This document shows, piece after piece, positions 58,746 through 64,000 of a DNA stretch of 64,000 nucleotides. A model generated the notes under the pieces. The model worked only from the letters and a program-made list of their open reading frames with translations. It was not told the DNA's origin and searched no databases. The translations under genes and the position numbers were made by a program. Source of the stretch: Sipunculus nudus (Eukaryota; Annelida; Sipuncula; Golfingiida; Sipunculidae); NCBI GenBank assembly GCA_026874595.1, contig CM049313.1, positions 25,974,008-26,038,007 of the forward strand, in the 5' to 3' direction. Position 1 is the stretch's first letter. Every line of letters begins with the position of its first letter.

Positions 58746-59409
58746 TGGATCACAGAAGCCGGTAAAATGTTTAACATGGAAATAGAACAATTCAATTATA
58801 CTACCATGAAGATAACAAAAAAACGATGATCATTTGCAAGTTATAAACGTAGATACAAATTTTCACCATATAGATATCAACATGTTACAAATTACTGAAT
58901 GTTTTGACTTTCCAGTTAATATCTAAATTTTGAAGAAATACAAATATTATAACCATGCAGCCACGCATGAACACACACACACACATATGTGTGTGTGTGA
59001 CGGTGTTAATTATCCCCAGGTCCTGCAGCTGCTCGAAACATTTCTTGCAGCATACATGTTTGAGTAATATGTCATTAAAAGAAACACCAAATTAAAGCTT
59101 AAAGCATGTTTTCATTCATTGGACTAATTCTATCGGTTTCTCAATTGTAGTTATCCCTCGTGGTATGTTGCAAACCATGCCTATGTATAGGCCTATTCCT
59201 GGGACACCCCTTGCCTTTATATGTGTGACACGCTGACCGGAAAAAAATCACAGGGAAGTCACAGGAAATAGAGTCACAATTTGGGTATTAAATACAGTCA
59301 CAGAAGTTTTGCGAGATTCCCAGTCCGACCTCATCCCTTTGCCAGATGAGTTGCTATATATATTATCAAAATATCGGATAACTGGGGGATCTTATCCACT
59401 GTCGCTAAA
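58746..59409. other. downstream intergenic, nothing recognised
   Basis: Non-coding. A perfect (CA)n/(TG)n palindrome centred on CATATG lies at about 58972-58999. Confidence 0.5.
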
Positions 59410-60371
59410 GCCGGGTTCACACTACAGACGTGTGCTTGCTGACTCTGGCCAGTGGTCACTTAATGAGTCTGCTGACAGCGTGTTCAGACTGCAGATTTGT
59501 GTCAGTGGACATGCATGTGTATATGATTTGATGTGAGCTAAAATTAAAGGAAGTAAATGGAACGAATAAAATATATATATATTAATCTGAGCAAAAGTGA
59601 ATATTTTAAAATTGCTTGGAGTGTGAATGGCAGTGTATTGATCTGAAAAGGTGAAATGGTATAGCAAATTTATATTCATAAATCACTTATTAAAAAATAA
59701 TATTCACAATATAATGGATTACTATATAATGAGAATTACACTTTTTTTCAAAGACCTGTATCCAATAATGTTTACCAGGTTTTTCAAATTTAATGGAATT
59801 ATTATACAGTAGCAATTGTAGATTATTAGCTGAACTATGTACTAACCAAATATTTTTATATGTATACACAGTTTTCTCATAGAGAGCAATAAAGTGCAAC
59901 TTAAAATTTTTTTTTCAATGATTGTTTTTAACTGTACCTTTCTATATTTTAGTTCAACACAGATCTCACTGAAATAAACTTATGGAAAGTTTTATCAGTT
60001 CTTAAATCTGATCCTGAATAAATAGGAAACGATATCAAATATCAATGATAAATATAATAATGCCAAAGACTTTGAAAATACAAACTGTTGGTCCTAATAT
60101 TACCTCTAATTTCACGATTACGGCTCTAATCTTCCCTTTTTGACTGTACACACAGTTGCTCTATGCCTTGTAACTCATTAAAACCTCATTAACGCCTAAT
60201 GTTTTAGCAAATGTGTCGTCCAGAAAAGGATTAAGTTCTATTCCTCTCCGGCTTCAGGGACAGTAACATTACATGCCAAACCTGTGTCTTTGACTCATTC
60301 ACACAAGCAGATTTCTGCATGAAGACTGGTATTGGCTACTTTTGAGTACATGTCTGTAGTATGAGCCCGGC
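59410..60371. mobile_element. ~1-kb element with terminal inverted repeats
   Basis: The left end GCCGGGTTCACACTACAGAC (59410) is complementary, with a few changes, to the right end GTCTGTAGTATGAGCCCGGC (60352-60371). Weaker complementarity continues inward (GCAGATTTGTGTCAG against CACACAAGCAGATTTCTGC). The interior is AT-rich with no open frame, so it would be non-autonomous. No target duplication was found, leaving the exact ends and the class open. Confidence 0.55.
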
Positions 60372-62403
60372 GGTGAGGACTGACCACTCTGCGACTCAGA
60401 CCTGTTTTATTTTCAAAGATCATATATTTAATTCATGCGCAGATAACATGATATTTTGGGTTTTGCTACATACAGCCCATGCTGGTGCGCACCTTTGTAA
60501 TTGTGTAAAACGTGTATGTCCGTGAGGGTGTGTGATTGAAAATCACCACAGGAGCGAGTTTCACGTTTAAGGCCAAATAAGGGGCAAAATGACGTCACGC
60601 AGGAGAGGTTTATTTCTTTATTTATTTTTTTTATTTTATTTTATTTATTTTTTTTTTTTTGAGCGGGTGGATTAGTGTCGTCAGACAATACTCATATATA
60701 TGGGCTGAAAACTACTTTTTTTTATCCGCGTATATAAACATAAGATTATTTACGTGTACACCAGTTATACGCTTTAAGCAGTTATTTCATTTTCCCTTCG
60801 GCACTTAAAAAAAAACAACAGAATTCATCAAAATTTTCAAAGAGGAGATACCAGAAAGGTCACGTGATCATTAACAATAACATTCGAGTGTCAAACAGCT
60901 GTTATATAGAGCGCCATCTATGGACAGACGCTGTAATCATTTCGCTGGCTACAAAATATTTATTAACAAACTGACTGATACGTTCAGTTACTAATGTTAA
61001 CTATGGGATCAACAAACTCGCCCCAGCTCTCACTCGCCGAAAGAGCTGCTCGATCTCACTGTCACTCATGGTGTCAATGTGAGGATTTGCGGTACACCCC
61101 GCTACTTTACCCTGAGACCGGGTGTATTTGTAGTTTGATTAACAAGGCTGTCGAACCTACCATAGTGGCTTGTCGCTGTATTGTTAGTACTAGTGTTTAT
61201 CCGCGAACGGTCCGTTTTGGGATTGTTATTTTAACTGCCTGCAAGGCATTTAACATTTATTCTAAAACATATTTATTATAAACCTTATTAGATGCTATAT
61301 GTTTTTGGTTTTATTATATGTCGTCATCTTTGCAATCTTTGCAACCTGCGGCTGATGACATAGATGACAGTGTCATACCTGCGGCTGATGACACAGATCA
61401 CAGTGTCCAGACTTATTAAGTTAATGATGATGATTTAAAGAGCTGAGGTCTGAGGACGACTGTTGATCAGTTATGATGTAAATATCGAGCAAAATATCTG
61501 GACAAAACCATGTTTTAATTATATGTGCATTTATATAGGTGTTAAAGTATCAAATATACTGAAACCGCCTGCCTCGTTTATCGCAATATACACCCTACGC
61601 ACTATGTACATCGATGGATCGTGGCATATATCCCGTACCAAAGTCAATAGTAATGATAAAAATAATAATAACAATAATGCTGTCAGACTGATGTCTGTAC
61701 ATAGAAACATTAGCTTTTTTTAAGATTGATCGAATGATTTGAAATGAAACAGCCTGTGCTCATGTATATGAATGTTAAGTTGATAAATTCCCTTTTGTAT
61801 GTAAAATGAATTATATAGACATGTACTTACTTTTTATCAACCAAGTAGCAAAGAGGAAAATCAAACTACGTAAATACGTTTTTTTCCAAATGTCTGTGTT
61901 CCGAAGAGCATATCTGGCGTACATTGACGCAGCAAAACTTCTACTCTGGAAAGTAGAATTTATCTACCTGAGAATAAACCTGAGAGAGTTAACGAGCAAT
62001 GTTTGAAGATTAATTGTACTCGGAGCATACCCAAGATAGCATAGGGCAGGAACCAGTTGATGTTTCGTAACCTAAGCAATTAAAAGTTTTATGTATTTAT
62101 GGTTCTGAAATAAAAAAGGAAAATCAAGGATATGTCTACTGTTTATATTTGTATGTCAGAGACTGTATAATTATGATTGCTTTTGGAGCCCGGTTATTGT
62201 CATCACCTCCGTACATGTCATGATCATGCCTTTAACCGGTATATGATTAGCCGGGATGTGATTTTTTCCAGGATGCGATTAGCCGTCATCGCGCATGGTT
62301 CTTTTTTCTGACGAAATAGGTAATATGAAGTAAACAATATACGAAACGGATAGATTAAGGCGGACCATCTGATATCCAGAGGACCATTTTTTTTTTTTTT
62401 TGT
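60372..62403. other. downstream intergenic, nothing firm
   Basis: It contains a T/TTTA-rich tract at about 60608-60660 and a two-copy 34-bp direct repeat at about 61346-61409 (CCTGCGGCTGATGACA then AGAT-ACAGTGTC). AGCGCCATCTATGG at 60910 resembles the insect CTCF core. Short open frames show no coding evidence. Confidence 0.45.
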
Positions 62404-64000
62404 TTATTGCTTGCCGGAAATCTTCGATTTCGGCAAGCATGTTCGTCAGTTGCGTATGTCTGTTTGTCTCTTTTTTGTTGCTTGCCGGAATCAAAGATTT
62501 CGGCAAGCATATTGGTCAGTTGCGTATGTCTGTTTGTTGCTTGCCGGAAATCTTCGATTTTCGCAAGCATGTTGATCACCCGCGTATGTTTGTTTGTTTG
62601 TTTGTTTGTTTGTCTGTCTGTCTGTCTGTTTGTTTGTCTGTATGTACACGCGCTACAGGCCACAGTTTTTAAGCAATCGCTCTGAAACTTATGCATTAAG
62701 TGTAAGATTGGTTCTCCTCGGAGCCTATTGTTTTTGGTCATGATCGGTCAAAGGTCAAGGTCAGGGTCACCAAAAAACCTAAAATTTTTACTTTCTTCAT
62801 ATCTTTGTCAATAATAATCGTAGCCGCATAATCTGTAGCTCATTTTATTCCTCACTATGTTAGCTTTCCAAGTGCTGGCAAATTTTTCCGGTCAATGGTT
62901 ACCATGGTCACGTATTTTTGGGGGAAATTCAGAAAATTCGAAAATTTCCCTCCAAATTTCTCATTATTTAAGTTAGAGAGGTCTAGTTTTTTGCAATGCG
63001 TAGCATTTAATATGCTCTATGCAAAATTAATGTAAGTCTCGCAAAATCTCGTGCCATTTGTCGTCAAATGAGACTTTTCGAGATTTCATTAAATACGATT
63101 TACAGGTGGCAGTTTTACAGCTAAAGTTCTGAAAGTGACATATTTTCTGTTGTTCTGTATTATCTCGAACTTGTTTTTTTCATTTTTCGGAAATAGCCAC
63201 CAGGGGGCGTGGTACTGGAAACACTACAACTTATCATTTTTCCGCAATATCTAAAAAAATATTAAGCATAGAACAATTTTTTTTGTCGCATCTAAAACTA
63301 GGATCATTGCCTTATTCCTTCGTACATTTAGCCTTGTGCTGCCGTTACCATGGTTACCAAATTTTGGGGTAAAACTTGACAATCTGAAATACGGAGTGTT
63401 CCTGCTTCTGTCTCTGTCAATATTTGCGATAGAACGCTCTGGTTTTTGGCGTTAGATAGCATTAGTTTACTTCTTAGTCATTCAATAGAAAGGCTCGTCA
63501 TATCTCGCACCGTTTCTCGTGAAACTAGAACACGAGACCATTCAAAGAAATGCCTATAATTCTGTCATTTTTTACGCTACAGACACATGGTTTTCAGCGT
63601 TGGGTAGCGCCTGACACTCGCAGTCACATTCAGGGGTCATATTGTAAGTCTCGTCAAATCTCGCGCCGTTTTTCGCCAAACCATGAAGACCCGCGCAATT
63701 GCCGCAAGTGGCGACAGGGTCCTTACGGTGGGCGGCCGGCGTGTGCAGCGGTGCGTGACGGCCTCTCCGGGCCCTGTCTATGATCATACATGTTGGAGGC
63801 ACAGTCCGAAGAACTTTATTGCTTGCCGGAAATCTTCGATTTTCCAAGCATGTTCGTCACCCGCGTATGTTTGTTCCTTCATCTTATGTTTTACACTAAT
63901 ATCTCAAAACTTATGTTTCATTTTCCGGATATGGCTGCTAGGGGGCGTTGCACTAGACACATCCAAACAAATCAGTTTTTGGACATATTTCCGTAAGAGT
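62404..64000 (+). mobile_element. interspersed repeat with hairpin modules, runs off the window
   Basis: It begins with three tandem modules (62404, 62477 and 62537), each carrying CTTGCCGGAAATCTTCGATT then TCGGCAAG, an imperfect 12-bp-arm hairpin, followed by GTTCGTCAGTTGCGTATGTC-like sequence. TTTG/TCTG simple repeat follows at 62587-62640. Next come GGTCAAAGGTCAAGGTCAGG (62746) and two related stretches with GGTTACCATGGT (about 62890 and 63340). A fourth hairpin module recurs at about 63819-63870, possibly opening a second copy. The repeated phrase TTTTTCGGAAATAGCCACCA then GGGGGCG (63184) has a relative at 63920. No intact open frame; class unknown. Confidence 0.65.

Noticed and set aside
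62355-62741. Overlapping Cys- or Thr/Asn-rich frames on both strands
   Set aside because: Produced by the hairpin modules and the TTTG/TCTG simple repeat.

Overview
This is a eukaryotic (animal) window holding one confident protein-coding gene: a Wnt ligand on the + strand, best matched to the Wnt16 subfamily. The gene fills most of the window. A TATA box lies at 11280, there are four coding exons (11413-11504, 41265-41521, 51679-51947, 56227-56688), and a poly(A) signal lies at 56844. Spliced in silico the exons join in phases 2, 1 and 0 and give an uninterrupted 359-residue protein. It has a signal peptide, all 24 expected Wnt cysteines, the acylated-serine loop and the C-terminal Cys-rich finger. 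Three introns of about 29.8, 10.2 and 4.3 kb separate the exons.

The rest is AT-rich non-coding DNA crowded with repeats. The style of the repeats (tRNA-derived SINEs, fold-back elements, families carrying AGGTCA-rich stretches and CCGTCCGTC-type heads, many minisatellites), together with the Wnt16 gene, suggests a lophotrochozoan. A bivalve mollusc is the best guess, but that is inference.

Layout. 1-11.28 kb: upstream intergenic DNA with a fold-back element (1.3-1.6 kb), a degenerate ~135-bp tandem repeat, a minus-strand SINE and microsatellites. 11.3-41.3 kb: exon 1 and the giant intron 1. This intron holds a 29-bp minisatellite, a small TIR element with a 9-10-bp target duplication, a 47-bp degenerate array, a 2.1-kb inverted-repeat element, a cluster of a 13-bp motif (27.7-29.5 kb), a 4.3-kb 53-bp minisatellite with higher-order structure (34.5-38.8 kb) and a 25-bp array. 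41.3-51.7 kb: exon 2, whose 3' splice junction has been tandemly multiplied into the intron, then a 3-kb interspersed element with a 278-bp internal tandem repeat. 51.7-56.7 kb: exon 3, a second copy of the same element family with a nested SINE, and exon 4. 56.9-64 kb: downstream DNA with a hairpin, a ~1-kb TIR element and a hairpin-bearing repeat that runs off the window.

No second gene, no intact transposase or reverse transcriptase, no RNA gene and no CRISPR array could be supported. The other open frames are short, start or end inside repeats, and resemble no protein family I recognise.
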